Source: Clostridiales bacterium (GTDB lineage Bacteria > Bacillota_A > Clostridia > Oscillospirales > Oscillospiraceae). Taken from it: a DNA stretch of 22,281 bases. Location: contig JAAVHY010000044.1 of the NCBI GenBank assembly GCA_014799485.1, forward strand, positions 1 to 22,281, written 5' to 3'. The notes beneath the pieces were generated by a model. That model worked only from the letters and a program-made list of their open reading frames with translations, was not told the DNA's origin and made no database searches. Made by a program: the position numbers and the translations under genes. How positions within the stretch are numbered: position 1 is the stretch's first letter; the number at the start of each line of letters is the position of its first letter. This document shows, piece after piece, positions 7,261-15,296 of the stretch.

Positions 7261-8577
7261 TCAGCGGACGGTTTGGACGCTTCCGCTATTATATCCTATT
7301 TCACGCAAATAGGCCAGATGTTTTTTTTCGATCCGCTCCCCGGGGGCGACCACCGGCACGCCGGGGGGGTAGGGGGCGATCTGGCAGGCGGCGATCCGGC
7401 CCGCCGACCGGGCCAGGGGGATGGTTTCCCGGGGGGCGAACAGGGCCTCACGGGGGGAGAGCGCCGCTTCCGGCGGCTCGGGCGGGGGCGGGCAGGGGGC
7501 GCCGGGGCCGGTGAGACGGGTCTGCGCCAGCGCGCGGTCGAGGCGCTCCGCTTCCGGCGCGCCGTCGGCGCAGGTGAGGATGGACACCACATGGCCCCGG
7601 TCGGCCATCTCCGGGTACACGCCCCGCTCCCGCAGGGCGTCCGCCAGGGCGAAGCCGTCCGGGCTGGACAGGGTGAGCCGGGTGGGGTCGAGAGACAGGC
7701 CGTCCCGCTCCGTGAGGGCGGGCCAGCGGCGGCGCAGCGTTTCCACAAGGCGGGCGGTCTCCCGGTAGCGGGCCGTGCCCGCCCCCTCCATATAGTCCCG
7801 AACCGCGTCCAGCGCGGCCATGAGGACGTAGGACGGGGATGAGGTGCCGTACACCGCCCCCCAGCGCTGGAGCTCGGACAGCCCGAACCCGTTGGCGAAC
7901 AGCAGCGCCGTCTGGCCGGGGGCGGGGAGGGTCTTGTGGGCGGACATCACCACCACGTCCGCCGCCCGGTAGCCGGTATAGCCCAGGAAGGGCAGGTGCG
8001 CCCCGTGGGCCCCGTCCACCATCAGGGCCGCGCCGTGGGCGTGGCACACCGCCGCCAGGGCGGGGATGTCGGACAACACGCCGTAATATGTAGGCGAGGT
8101 GATACAGACAGTTTTGATTTCCGGGCGCCGGGTGAGGGCCTCCTCCACCGTTTCGGGCAGGACCGGCCCGGTCACGCCTTCCTCCGCCAGCCAAGGCCGG
8201 GTGAGGAAATGGGGGGTCAGGGACAGCAGGGCCAGGGCGTGGTACGCCGAACGGTGGCTGCCCCGGTCCAGGGCGATGGCGCTCCCCCGGCCCGCCAGCA
8301 GGGCGAGGCCGGCGTGGGCCCCCTGGGTGGAGCCGCCGGTGAGGAACAGGCAGGAATCGAAGCCGAAACGGCCGGCCCACAGCTGTTCCGCCGCCTGGAT
8401 GGCGTCCGGCCCGTCCCCAAACAGGTCGCCGGTGGCGCCGTTCTCGGTGAAGTCGATGGCGGACGGCCAGGCGGAAAAAGCCCCGGGCAGCGGCATCCCG
8501 TGGTGGCCGGGCATATCCAGCCGCAGGGGCGCGCTGTCCGCCAAAGCCCGCAGGCTGTCATAAAGCGGGGTGGGCAT
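7261..8577 (-). CDS. PLP-dependent Orn/Lys/Arg decarboxylase family protein (YaaO-like)
   Basis: This is a fold-type I pyridoxal-phosphate enzyme of the ornithine/lysine/arginine decarboxylase family (438 aa). Visible landmarks are the N-terminal DMPGHHG motif (21-27), GGSTQGAHAG around 81-90, the cofactor-contacting aspartate in MVDGAHGAH (D188), and the Schiff-base lysine in MSAHKTLPAPGQ (K215). A shortened C-terminal domain follows, containing PYPPGVPVVAPGE. Substrate cannot be told from sequence. In Bacillus the syntenic yaaO product is annotated as an arginine/lysine-type decarboxylase. The gene begins 3 bases after the Nudix stop and lies 23 bases before yaaQ, so it belongs to the same operon. 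A polyamine-related role is likely but unproven. Confidence 0.88.
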   Translation of the reverse strand: MPTPLYDSLRALADSAPLRLDMPGHHGMPLPGAFSAWPSAIDFTENGATGDLFGDGPDAIQAAEQLWAGRFGFDSCLFLTGGSTQGAHAGLALLAGRGSAIALDRGSHRSAYHALALLSLTPHFLTRPWLAEEGVTGPVLPETVEEALTRRPEIKTVCITSPTYYGVLSDIPALAAVCHAHGAALMVDGAHGAHLPFLGYTGYRAADVVVMSAHKTLPAPGQTALLFANGFGLSELQRWGAVYGTSSPSYVLMAALDAVRDYMEGAGTARYRETARLVETLRRRWPALTERDGLSLDPTRLTLSSPDGFALADALRERGVYPEMADRGHVVSILTCADGAPEAERLDRALAQTRLTGPGAPCPPPPEPPEAALSPREALFAPRETIPLARSAGRIAACQIAPYPPGVPVVAPGERIEKKHLAYLREIGYNSGSVQTVR

Positions 8578-8580
8578 GAC

Positions 8581-8991
8581 TCACCGCCCGCCCAGGAAGG
8601 CTTCCGCTTTTTGGAGGGTGTCCCGGTCGGAGGGGTGGGTGAGCCGCTCCATGGCCGTATCGAAGGGCAGGAAGCGGGCGTCCGCCACCTCCTCAGGCTG
8701 GCAGATGATCCTGCCCTCCAACCCCCGGGCCAGGAAGAACACCACGTCCTTCATATGGCCGGGGCGGGGGGAGTAGGTGATGACCTCCCGGAAGCCGTCG
8801 AGGAACTCCACCGTCAGGCCGGTCTCCTCCATGATTTCCCGGGCAGCGGTCTCATGCTCGGTCTCCTTTTTCTCCACGTGGCCTTTGCACAGGGTGACGT
8901 GGCCCTTGATGCTGGTAAGGATGAGATAGAACCGGCGGCCATGCCCGTCCTCGCGGAAGATCACCGCGCCGCAGCTTTTTTCCTGTTTCAT
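8581..8991 (-). CDS. Nudix hydrolase
   Basis: This 136-aa protein carries a full Nudix box GX5EX7REUXEEXGU at residues 37-59, with G37, E43, R51, E52, E55, E56 and G58 all in place, so it should hydrolyse a nucleoside diphosphate linked to another group. The N-terminal KSCGAVIFRE and the small size resemble the diadenosine tetraphosphate hydrolase (MutT/Ap4A) branch, but substrate is not decidable. It is the second gene of the operon, 26 bases after the kinase-fold gene and 3 bases before the decarboxylase-like gene. Confidence 0.9.
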   Translation of the reverse strand: MKQEKSCGAVIFREDGHGRRFYLILTSIKGHVTLCKGHVEKKETEHETAAREIMEETGLTVEFLDGFREVITYSPRPGHMKDVVFFLARGLEGRIICQPEEVADARFLPFDTAMERLTHPSDRDTLQKAEAFLGGR

Positions 8992-9017
8992 GTCGTCAGC
9001 CCTTCTTTTGTTTGGAT

Positions 9018-9566
9018 TTAGAGATCTCCGTGTTCCCGGGCGTAAGCGTCAAATTCCGATGTGCGCGACCAGTAGCGCACGCCCCAGTTCTCAAAGCTCC
9101 ACTGATCCATGTACCCGTTGCACTCGTAATCCACATAATAGAGCACGCCGTCCCGGCACATGAAGTTGGTGGGGAACCAGTCGATGTTCAGCCCCGCTTC
9201 CCGCAGGGCCTGGGACAGCGCCCGCACCTGCTCCAGATGCCACGGCTCCACCCCGCCCCGCAGAACCAGCTGATACACGGTCTCGCCGGGGAGCAGCTCC
9301 TTCAGCAGCCGTTCCTGCCCTTTGTCCACGTCCAGCAGCTTTGGGATGGGGATATCCAGCGCCGACAGCGTTTCGTAGTCCCGCAGCTCGGCGGCCAGTT
9401 TGTCCCCGAACTGATAATAATCGCAGGGCTCATGGTGGATCTGCTTCAGGGCGTACCGCGCCCCGTCCCGCTGCGCCAAATAGGTATAGCCGCCCTTGCC
9501 CTTTCCCAGCAGGCGCAGGATGGCGTATTCTTTCCCGCTGAGCGTCAAAGTCTCTGGCGTTTCCAT
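9018..9566 (-). CDS. Minimal protein-kinase-fold protein
   Basis: This is a 182-aa protein with the marks of a compact eukaryotic-like kinase or aminoglycoside-phosphotransferase fold. It has a glycine-rich loop LGKGKGGYTYLA (G21 to G26), an ATP-anchoring lysine in YALKQI (K41) and a catalytic-loop equivalent NIDWFPTNF (D129, N134). The metal-binding aspartate is in YYVDYECN (D146). Ordinary kinases of this fold are 250 residues or more; here the C-terminal lobe ends about 36 residues after D146. The start ATG (9566-9564) has GGTGGAG 8 bases upstream; an in-frame GTG three codons earlier is less well placed. It is the first gene after the promoter at 9600-9628. Substrate, whether protein or small molecule, is unknown. 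Confidence 0.75.
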   Translation of the reverse strand: METPETLTLSGKEYAILRLLGKGKGGYTYLAQRDGARYALKQIHHEPCDYYQFGDKLAAELRDYETLSALDIPIPKLLDVDKGQERLLKELLPGETVYQLVLRGGVEPWHLEQVRALSQALREAGLNIDWFPTNFMCRDGVLYYVDYECNGYMDQWSFENWGVRYWSRTSEFDAYAREHGDL

Positions 9567-9599
9567 AGCAAACACTCCACCATTTTAATCGTATCACGC

Positions 9600-9628
9600 A
9601 TTATATCAAAAAAATGAAAGATTGCCAA
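9600..9628 (-). promoter_or_regulatory. Sigma-A promoter of the kinase-to-ricT operon
   Basis: The minus strand carries TTGGCA (9628-9623), a 17-base spacer and a perfect TATAAT (9605-9600). It lies about 34 bases upstream of the kinase-fold start codon. It is divergent from the galM promoter and heads a seven-gene run with no internal terminator visible before 4694. Confidence 0.85.
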
Positions 9629-9695
9629 CAGCCATTGGGGAATTTTTAGAACTGTTTCCAATTCGACAAAGCGGGCAGAAAAAAGCGGTTTGCGG

Positions 9696-9724
9696 TTGTT
9701 TTCGGCGGGTCAGTGTGATATACT
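9696..9724 (+). promoter_or_regulatory. Sigma-A promoter of galM
   Basis: TTGTTT (9696-9701), a 17-base spacer and TATACT (9719-9724) lie 47 bases upstream of the galM ATG. The two divergent -35 boxes are only about 67 bases apart. Confidence 0.75.
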
Positions 9725-9771
9725 AAAAAGCAATGCATCATAGGCCGGATTTCCGGCGGAGCGGAGGAGCT

Positions 9772-10854
9772 ATGGAAGGGAGCAGAAAAATTTTCGGCTG
9801 TATGCCTGACGGCGCGACCGTGGAGGAGCTCACCCTGCGGGATGGGGCCTTTATTTGCAAGGTCATCACTTACGGCGGCGCGGTGCGTTCCCTGGTCGTC
9901 CCGGACCAGGACGGGAATCCCGTGGACGTGGTGCTGGGCTTCGATACCCTGGAGGACTACATGGCCCAGGACAAGTATATCGGCGCCCTGGTGGGGCGGT
10001 ACGCCAACCGCATCGGCGGGGCGAGGTTCACCCTGGACGGCACGGAGTACAGGCTGGCCGCCAACGATGGGGCCAACTCCCTCCACGGCGGGAACGTGGG
10101 CTTTGACAAGCAGGTGTGGACGGTGGAGGAGCTGACGGACGCTTCCCTCACCCTCTCCCTGGTCAGCCCCCATATGCAGGAGGGCTACCCCGGTACGCTG
10201 GAAGTCCGGGTGACCTACACCCTGTCGGACGGGGCGCTGCGCATCGGCTACCGGGCCAAAAGCGACAGGGACACGGTATGCAATCTCACCAACCACAGCT
10301 ATTTCAACCTGTCCGGCCATGACAGCGGCAGCGTGGAAGGCCAGGATATCAAATTGAACGCCTCCCGGTACACGCCCACTGGCCCCGGGTCCATCCCCAC
10401 CGGGGAGATCGCCCCGGTGGACGGCACCCCCATGGACCTGCGTACCCCTCAGCCCATTGGGGCGCATATCAACGATTCCTTCGACCAGCTTGCCATGGCG
10501 GGGGGCTGGGATCACAACTGGGTGATCGACGGCTGGGACGGAACGGGCTGTCAGGACACCCTGCGCCCCGCCGCCTGGGCCTGGTCGCCGGACACTTGCA
10601 TCGTGATGGAGACCTTTACCACCCTGCCCGGTGTGCAGTTCTACGCGGGCAACTTCCTGGGCGGCTGTCCCGCCGGCAAGGGGGGCGCCGGGTACGGCAA
10701 CCGCTGCGGCTTCTGCCTGGAGACCCAGTTCTTCCCCGACAGCCCTAACCGGCCGGAGTTCCCCTCCTGTGTGCTGAGGGCCGGGGAGGAGTACCGCGCC
10801 ACCACCCTGTACCGCTTTTCCGCCCCCGACCCCAGGGAGCTGGAGCTGTCTTAA
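9772..10854 (+). CDS. galM: Aldose 1-epimerase (mutarotase)
   Basis: This enzyme interconverts alpha and beta anomers of aldohexoses such as galactose and glucose in the cytoplasm (360 aa, normal family length). Family landmarks are GRYANRIGGARFTLDG (75-90, with R80), SLHGG (H105), the catalytic histidine in NHSYFNL (H175), GGWDHNWV (244-251) and the catalytic glutamate in FCLETQFFPDSPN (E317). I start at ATG 9772 because GGAGG lies 4-5 bases upstream; an in-frame ATG 13 codons earlier has no ribosome site. A 69-base gap without a terminator leads to the transketolase genes, so read-through is possible. Confidence 0.95.
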   Translation: MEGSRKIFGCMPDGATVEELTLRDGAFICKVITYGGAVRSLVVPDQDGNPVDVVLGFDTLEDYMAQDKYIGALVGRYANRIGGARFTLDGTEYRLAANDGANSLHGGNVGFDKQVWTVEELTDASLTLSLVSPHMQEGYPGTLEVRVTYTLSDGALRIGYRAKSDRDTVCNLTNHSYFNLSGHDSGSVEGQDIKLNASRYTPTGPGSIPTGEIAPVDGTPMDLRTPQPIGAHINDSFDQLAMAGGWDHNWVIDGWDGTGCQDTLRPAAWAWSPDTCIVMETFTTLPGVQFYAGNFLGGCPAGKGGAGYGNRCGFCLETQFFPDSPNRPEFPSCVLRAGEEYRATTLYRFSAPDPRELELS

Positions 10855-10923
10855 CTGACGAATTCCCGCAAACCGCTCGCGCCTTATTGTGCGGTCTTGC
10901 CGAAAGAAAGAAGGAAATCATAT

Positions 10924-11769
10924 ATGACTGCCAACGAGAAAAAGGCGCTTCAGATCACCGCCTGCAAGGTGCGCGTCGGTGTCATCGAAAGCACCCACGC
11001 CGCCAAGGCGGGCCACCCCGGCGGGAGCCTGTCCGCCGCCGAGCTGTTCACCTACCTCTACTTCAAGGAGCTGAACGTGGACCCCAAGGACCCCAAGAAG
11101 TGGGACCGGGACCGGTTCGTCCTCTCCAAAGGGCACTGCGCCCCGGGGCTGTACGCCGCCCTGGCATTGAAGGGGTTCTTCCCCTGGGAAGACCTCAAGA
11201 CCCTGCGCCACATCGGCAGTTACCTCCAGGGGCACCCGGACATGAAGTCCATCCCCGGGGTGGATATGTCCACCGGCTCCTTGGGCCAGGGCATCTCCGC
11301 CGCCTGCGGCATGGCGCTGGCCGCCAAAAAGCAGGGCAACCCCTGCCGGGTGTACACCCTGCTGGGGGACGGCGAGATCCAGGAGGGCCAGGTGTGGGAG
11401 GCCCTGATGTTCGCCCACCACTACAAGCTGGACAACCTGTGCGTGGTCATCGACAACAACGGGCTCCAGATCGACGGGCCGGTGGAGCAGGTCATGAGCC
11501 CCTATCCCATCCTTGACAAGCTGCGCGCCTTCGGGCTGGAGGCGGTAGAGGTGGACGGCCACGACTTTGACGCGCTGGAGGCCGCCTTTGCCCAGGCCCG
11601 CACGGTGACGGGCCGGCCCTTCGCCATCGTGATGAAGACCACCAAGGGCAAGGGGGTCAGCTATATGGAGAACCAGGCGGGCTGGCACGGCAAGGCCCCC
11701 AACGACGAGCAGGCCGAGGCCGCGCTGAAGGAACTGAACGGGTCGCTGGCCAGACTGGAGGCGATGTGA
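10924..11769 (+). CDS. Transketolase, N-terminal (thiamine-diphosphate-binding) subunit
   Basis: This is the N-terminal half of a split transketolase (281 aa), the enzyme that moves two-carbon ketol units between sugar phosphates in the non-oxidative pentose phosphate pathway. The thiamine-diphosphate motif starts at GDGE (148-151) and closes at VVIDNNG (N178, N179). Substrate-pocket histidines appear in AGHPGGS (H31), KGHCAPG (H71) and QGHPD (H104). The start ATG has AAGGA 8 bases upstream. The gene is separated by one base from the C-terminal subunit gene. Split transketolases are common in Firmicutes and Archaea, so this is not a broken gene. Confidence 0.94.
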   Translation: MTANEKKALQITACKVRVGVIESTHAAKAGHPGGSLSAAELFTYLYFKELNVDPKDPKKWDRDRFVLSKGHCAPGLYAALALKGFFPWEDLKTLRHIGSYLQGHPDMKSIPGVDMSTGSLGQGISAACGMALAAKKQGNPCRVYTLLGDGEIQEGQVWEALMFAHHYKLDNLCVVIDNNGLQIDGPVEQVMSPYPILDKLRAFGLEAVEVDGHDFDALEAAFAQARTVTGRPFAIVMKTTKGKGVSYMENQAGWHGKAPNDEQAEAALKELNGSLARLEAM

Positions 11770-11770
11770 G

Positions 11771-12715
11771 ATGAGCGAAGTGAAAAAGATCGCCACCCGC
11801 CAGGGATATGGCGAGGCGCTGAAGGAGCTGGGCGCGGCCCACGACAACATCGTGGTATTCGACGCCGACCTGGCCGGCTCCACCCAGACCGCCGTGTTCG
11901 GCAAGGCTTTCCCCGACCGGCACTTCAACTGCGGCATCGCGGAGGGGAACATGATGGCCGCCGCCGCCGGCGCCGCGTCCATGGGGATGGTGGCGTTTGC
12001 CTCCTCCTTTGCCATGTTCGCGGCGGGCCGCGCCTATGAGCAGGTGCGCAACTCCATCGGCTACACCGGCCTGAACGTGAAGATCGGCGCTTCCCACGGG
12101 GGCATCTCCGTGGGGGAGGACGGCGCGTCCCACCAGTGCCTGGAGGACTTCGCCCTCATGCGCTCCATCCCCGGCATGGTGGTCATGTCCCCCGCCGACG
12201 CGGTGGAGGCCAAGGCCATGGTGAAGGCCGCCTATGAGCACGAGGGGCCGGTATATATGCGCTTCGGGCGCTCCCCGGTGCCCGTGTTCCACGATGAGGA
12301 CAGCTTTAAGTTCGAGATCGGCAAGGGCGACGTCATGCGGGAGGGCACCGACGTGGCCATCATCGCCAACGGCCTGCTGGTGGCCGAGGCGGTGGAGGCC
12401 GGGAAGCTGCTGGCCCAGCGGGGCGTTGAGGCCCGGATCATCAACATGGCCACCATCAAGCCCCTGGACGAAGAGCTGGTGCTGAAGGCGGCGGCGGAGT
12501 GCGGGAAGATCGTCACCTGCGAGGAGCACTCGGTGGTCGGCGGGCTGGGCGAGGCGGTGTGCGCCCTGCTCAGCGAGAAACGCCCCACCCCGGTGCGGCG
12601 CATCGGCACCTATGACGTGTTCGGACATTCCGGCCCGGCGGGAGCGCTGCTGGAAGAGTTCGGGCTGTGCGCGGCCAACATCGCGAAGGTCGCGGAGGAA
12701 TTCGCGAAAGCTTAA
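11771..12715 (+). CDS. Transketolase, C-terminal subunit
   Basis: This is the partner half of the split transketolase (314 aa). It carries the pyrimidine-binding domain with the conserved glutamate in NCGIAEGNMM (E58), ASSFAMFAAGRAYEQVRNSI, and GASHGGISVGEDGASHQ, where the donor-substrate loop lies. The C-terminal transketolase domain includes EEHSVVGGLG. The ATG follows the N-subunit stop by one base, so the two subunits are made together. A strong terminator follows the stop within 7 bases. Confidence 0.94.
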   Translation: MSEVKKIATRQGYGEALKELGAAHDNIVVFDADLAGSTQTAVFGKAFPDRHFNCGIAEGNMMAAAAGAASMGMVAFASSFAMFAAGRAYEQVRNSIGYTGLNVKIGASHGGISVGEDGASHQCLEDFALMRSIPGMVVMSPADAVEAKAMVKAAYEHEGPVYMRFGRSPVPVFHDEDSFKFEIGKGDVMREGTDVAIIANGLLVAEAVEAGKLLAQRGVEARIINMATIKPLDEELVLKAAAECGKIVTCEEHSVVGGLGEAVCALLSEKRPTPVRRIGTYDVFGHSGPAGALLEEFGLCAANIAKVAEEFAKA

Positions 12716-12721
12716 AAGGAA

Positions 12722-12751
12722 GGGCCCCGGCCAGCCGCCGGGGCCCTTTTT
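12722..12751 (+). terminator. Intrinsic terminator of the transketolase operon
   Basis: A 9-bp perfect GC stem GGGCCCCGG / CCGGGGCCC (12722-12730 and 12738-12746) with a 7-base loop is followed by five T residues (12747-12751). It sits directly after the transketolase C-subunit stop. Confidence 0.9.
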
Positions 12752-13032
12752 CCGGCTCCTCGCCGTCATAAATTGGAGCTGGATACCGGGAGACCAAAAA
12801 CCGTGGAATTCACGGAGGAAAAACACTTGACAGCCTTTATGTCAACCAGAAGATGCAGGAAATCTCTCAGTGCAACCTTGCACGGGGGTGTGGAAGTTTG
12901 TGTGGAAGTTGTGGAAGCCTTGAGATCCAAGGGGTTGACAAAAAATGGAATGCAAGACACGGCGGGAAATTGCGGGATCCCGGCCATTTTAAAATTCTCC
13001 GATTTCGCCAAAATGAAATTATGGGCGACGGT
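12752..13032. other. Convergent intergenic region, no gene recognised
   Basis: This 281-bp stretch lies between two facing terminators, and I see no convincing coding region in it. It is much richer in A+T than its neighbours. It holds TTGACA-N7-TGTCAA (12827-12845), three TGTGGAAG 9-mers (12889-12918), the perfect palindromes CGGGATCCCG (12973-12982) and ATTTTAAAAT (12986-12995), and the interrupted repeat ATTTC-N8-GAAAT (13002-13019). TTGACA boxes at 12827 and 12935 have no acceptable -10 partner. Confidence 0.5.
12889..12918 (+). repeat. Three TGTGGAAG 9-mer repeats
   Basis: TGTGGAAGT at 12889-12897, TGTGGAAGT at 12901-12909 and TGTGGAAGC at 12910-12918 have start-to-start steps of 12 and 9 bases. 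On the minus strand each reads CTTCCACA, a degenerate relative of the DnaA box. The first two steps match those of the cluster at 17293-17332. Confidence 0.6.
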
Positions 13033-13077
13033 AAAAAGGGAGCTGGTCGGAACGTTGTTCCTCACAGCTCCCTTTTT
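13033..13077. terminator. Terminator of the miaB-mreD-PBP operon, possibly bidirectional
   Basis: A 13-bp perfect inverted repeat AAAAAGGGAGCTG / CAGCTCCCTTTTT (13033-13045 and 13065-13077) encloses a second small stem GGAAC-GTT-GTTCC. The A5/T5 ends make it a valid terminator on both strands. It lies 2 bases beyond the PBP stop. On the plus strand it would end any transcript arising from the intergenic region. Confidence 0.88.
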
Positions 13078-13079
13078 GT

Positions 13080-15296
13080 TCAACGCAGCAGGGTGTTCTC
13101 GCTGGGGACGGCGGTCAGGGAGCGGCCGGTGGAGAAGTACTGGGCCAGGATGCCGGCGGCCAGCTGGGCCAGGGAGCTGCCGGAGGCGCCCTGCTCCGCC
13201 ACCAGGCACAGGGCGATCTGGGGATCGTCGTAGGGGGCAAAGCAGACGAACACGGCGTTGGCGGTCTTGGCGGCCACCTGGGAGGTGCCCGTCTTACAGC
13301 CCACCGTGACCGGCAGGGAGGAGAAGTGGCGGGCCATGTTGGAGGTCTGGGACAGGTTATACATGCCCTGGAGCACCGCGTCCAGCTCTTTTTCGTCGAT
13401 GTCTATGGTGTTGAGCAGCTCGGGCTCGTAGGTCTCGGCCACCCGGCTGTAGTCGCTGGATTTGACCTCCTTGAGCAGATGGGCCTTGTAGTGGCTGCCG
13501 CCGTTGGCCAGGGTGGCCACGTAGTTGGCAATCTGGAGGGGGGTGAACTGGTTGTTCTCCTGGCCGATGGCGGCGAACATGGTATTGCCCTCGTACCAGG
13601 TCTGGCCGAAGTGGGCCGAGGTATCCGGGCCGGCCATCCAGCCCTTTTTCTCCGCGATCTCGATGCCGGTGTACTCCCCCAGGCCGAATTTGGAGGCGTA
13701 CTCCTGGAGGGCCGCGATCCCGGTGCGGCGGCCTACGTCGTAAAAGAAGATGTTGCAGGAGTCGGTGATGGCCTGGGTGACGGTCTCCCTGCCGTGGGTG
13801 CCGCGCAGGCTGTTCCAGATCCAGCAGGCGGGCTGGGGGGTGGGGTAGTGGGTATAGACGCCGGTGCAGGTCACCGTCTCCCGGGTGGTGATCGTCTCTG
13901 TGGACAGGGCGGCCACGGCGGTGAGCATCTTAAAGGTGGAGCCGGGGGCGTACAGGCCCTGGGTGGCCCGGTTGTAGAGGGGCTTGTTCTCGTTGTCGTT
14001 GGCCAGCTCGGAGTAGTTTTCCCAGAAGGTGGACAGGTCGTAGGTGGGGTAGGAGGCGAGGGCCAGCGCCCCGCCCGTCATGTCCACCACCGCCGCCGCC
14101 ATGCCGCCGGCCTCCTCCTGCTCGGCGGCGTACTGGGCCAGCAGGTCCTCCACCGTGGCCTGGAGGGCGCTGTCGATGGTGAGCACCACGTTGCCCCCGG
14201 GCTCCGGCTGGGTCTGCCACTCCTGGCTGATGATGTTGCCGTTCTTGTCCTTTTCCAAGAGCCGGGTGCCGCTGGAGCCGTGGAGATAGCCCTCGAAGGC
14301 CAGCTCCGCCCCTTCCCGGCCCACGGTGGCGTTCATGGGGTAACCCAGCTCCTTATAATACTCCGCGCTGTCCTGGGTGATGGCTCCGGTATAGCCCAGC
14401 ACATGGGCGGCGCAGCTGGTGTTGTATTTCCGGGCGGTGGACACCTCCACCCGCACACCGTCCAGGGCGAACTCCTTCACCTTGGAGATGAAGGTGATGT
14501 CAACCCCCCGGGCAAAGACGTAGGTGCTGTAGCTCACCTCACACTGCCGCAGGTACAGCTCGTACAGCACCCCGGCCAGATCCCGGTCGGCCCGGGTCAC
14601 GCCCCCCCCTTCGTCCGTCAGGCCGAAGGCCTGGCCCGCGGCGGCCAGCGTCCCGGTCAGGGCCCGGTTTTTGGGGCGGGGGGCGTTTTCCTTTTCAATG
14701 ATGCCGAAGGATTGGCACATGGTGGCCAGCAGCTTGCCCGCGGTGAGCTGGGCCTTGGTGGCGTCCTTGATCCAGCCGCATTTCTCTTTCTCCGCCAGCC
14801 GGCCGAGGGAGGTCTTGGTGGTCTTGAGCTCCGTTCCCCCGTCGTCCGTTTCCACCTCCGTTTGGAAGTAAAAGGGGGTATCGGTGGTGTAGGTCCAGGG
14901 GGCGGTTTTGGAGATGGGCAGGGAGTCGGCCCATTCCACCCCTTCCTCCCGGCAGATGGCCAGCAGCCGGGTGAGGATGGAGAGGCGGTCAGCGCCCATG
15001 GCATCCCAGTCCAGCTCCACGTTGTAGCTCACCTCGTTGGTGACCAGCACCCGGCCGTAGCGGTCCAGGATCTCCCCCCGGACGCTGTCCACCCCCTCGG
15101 GCTGGAGGGAGCGGACGTCGGAGTTCACCAGGTAGCTGGCGCCGTTCACCACCTGGGTCTGGTAGAGCACGGCGAAAAACCCCGCCAGCACGGTGCAGAA
15201 CAGGGCGATGAGCAGGTTGGTGCGCAGCCGGAGGCGGCGGGCTTCCCGCTCCGCCTTTTCCTCTTGGATGTGGGATGGGTCAAAGGGGTTATTCAT
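13080..15296 (-). CDS. mrdA: Class B penicillin-binding protein 2 (MrdA type transpeptidase)
   Basis: This is a D,D-transpeptidase that cross-links peptidoglycan, most likely for cell elongation (738 aa). It has a short cytoplasmic N terminus, one membrane anchor at about 25-47, and the PBP dimerisation domain starting at SVRGEILDRYGRVLVTN (71-87). The transpeptidase domain carries the active-site serine in STFK (S453, K456), SCN (S513-N515) and KTGTS (K668-S672). An insertion between about 105 and 245, rich in charged residues, makes it somewhat longer than many PBP2 proteins. The start overlaps the mreD stop by 8 bases. Linkage to mreD supports a rod-complex role; a sporulation-specific role (SpoVD-like) cannot be excluded, but I see no PASTA domain. 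Confidence 0.92.
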   Translation of the reverse strand: MNNPFDPSHIQEEKAEREARRLRLRTNLLIALFCTVLAGFFAVLYQTQVVNGASYLVNSDVRSLQPEGVDSVRGEILDRYGRVLVTNEVSYNVELDWDAMGADRLSILTRLLAICREEGVEWADSLPISKTAPWTYTTDTPFYFQTEVETDDGGTELKTTKTSLGRLAEKEKCGWIKDATKAQLTAGKLLATMCQSFGIIEKENAPRPKNRALTGTLAAAGQAFGLTDEGGGVTRADRDLAGVLYELYLRQCEVSYSTYVFARGVDITFISKVKEFALDGVRVEVSTARKYNTSCAAHVLGYTGAITQDSAEYYKELGYPMNATVGREGAELAFEGYLHGSSGTRLLEKDKNGNIISQEWQTQPEPGGNVVLTIDSALQATVEDLLAQYAAEQEEAGGMAAAVVDMTGGALALASYPTYDLSTFWENYSELANDNENKPLYNRATQGLYAPGSTFKMLTAVAALSTETITTRETVTCTGVYTHYPTPQPACWIWNSLRGTHGRETVTQAITDSCNIFFYDVGRRTGIAALQEYASKFGLGEYTGIEIAEKKGWMAGPDTSAHFGQTWYEGNTMFAAIGQENNQFTPLQIANYVATLANGGSHYKAHLLKEVKSSDYSRVAETYEPELLNTIDIDEKELDAVLQGMYNLSQTSNMARHFSSLPVTVGCKTGTSQVAAKTANAVFVCFAPYDDPQIALCLVAEQGASGSSLAQLAAGILAQYFSTGRSLTAVPSENTLLR

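Noticed and set aside
10924..12715. Transketolase gene broken by a frameshift into two pieces
   Set aside because: Both halves have their own starts, complete domain boundaries and conserved residues; two-subunit transketolases are well known.
12827..12963. Sigma-A promoters at the two TTGACA boxes in the transketolase-PBP gap
   Set aside because: At 16-18 bases downstream neither has a sequence resembling TATAAT.
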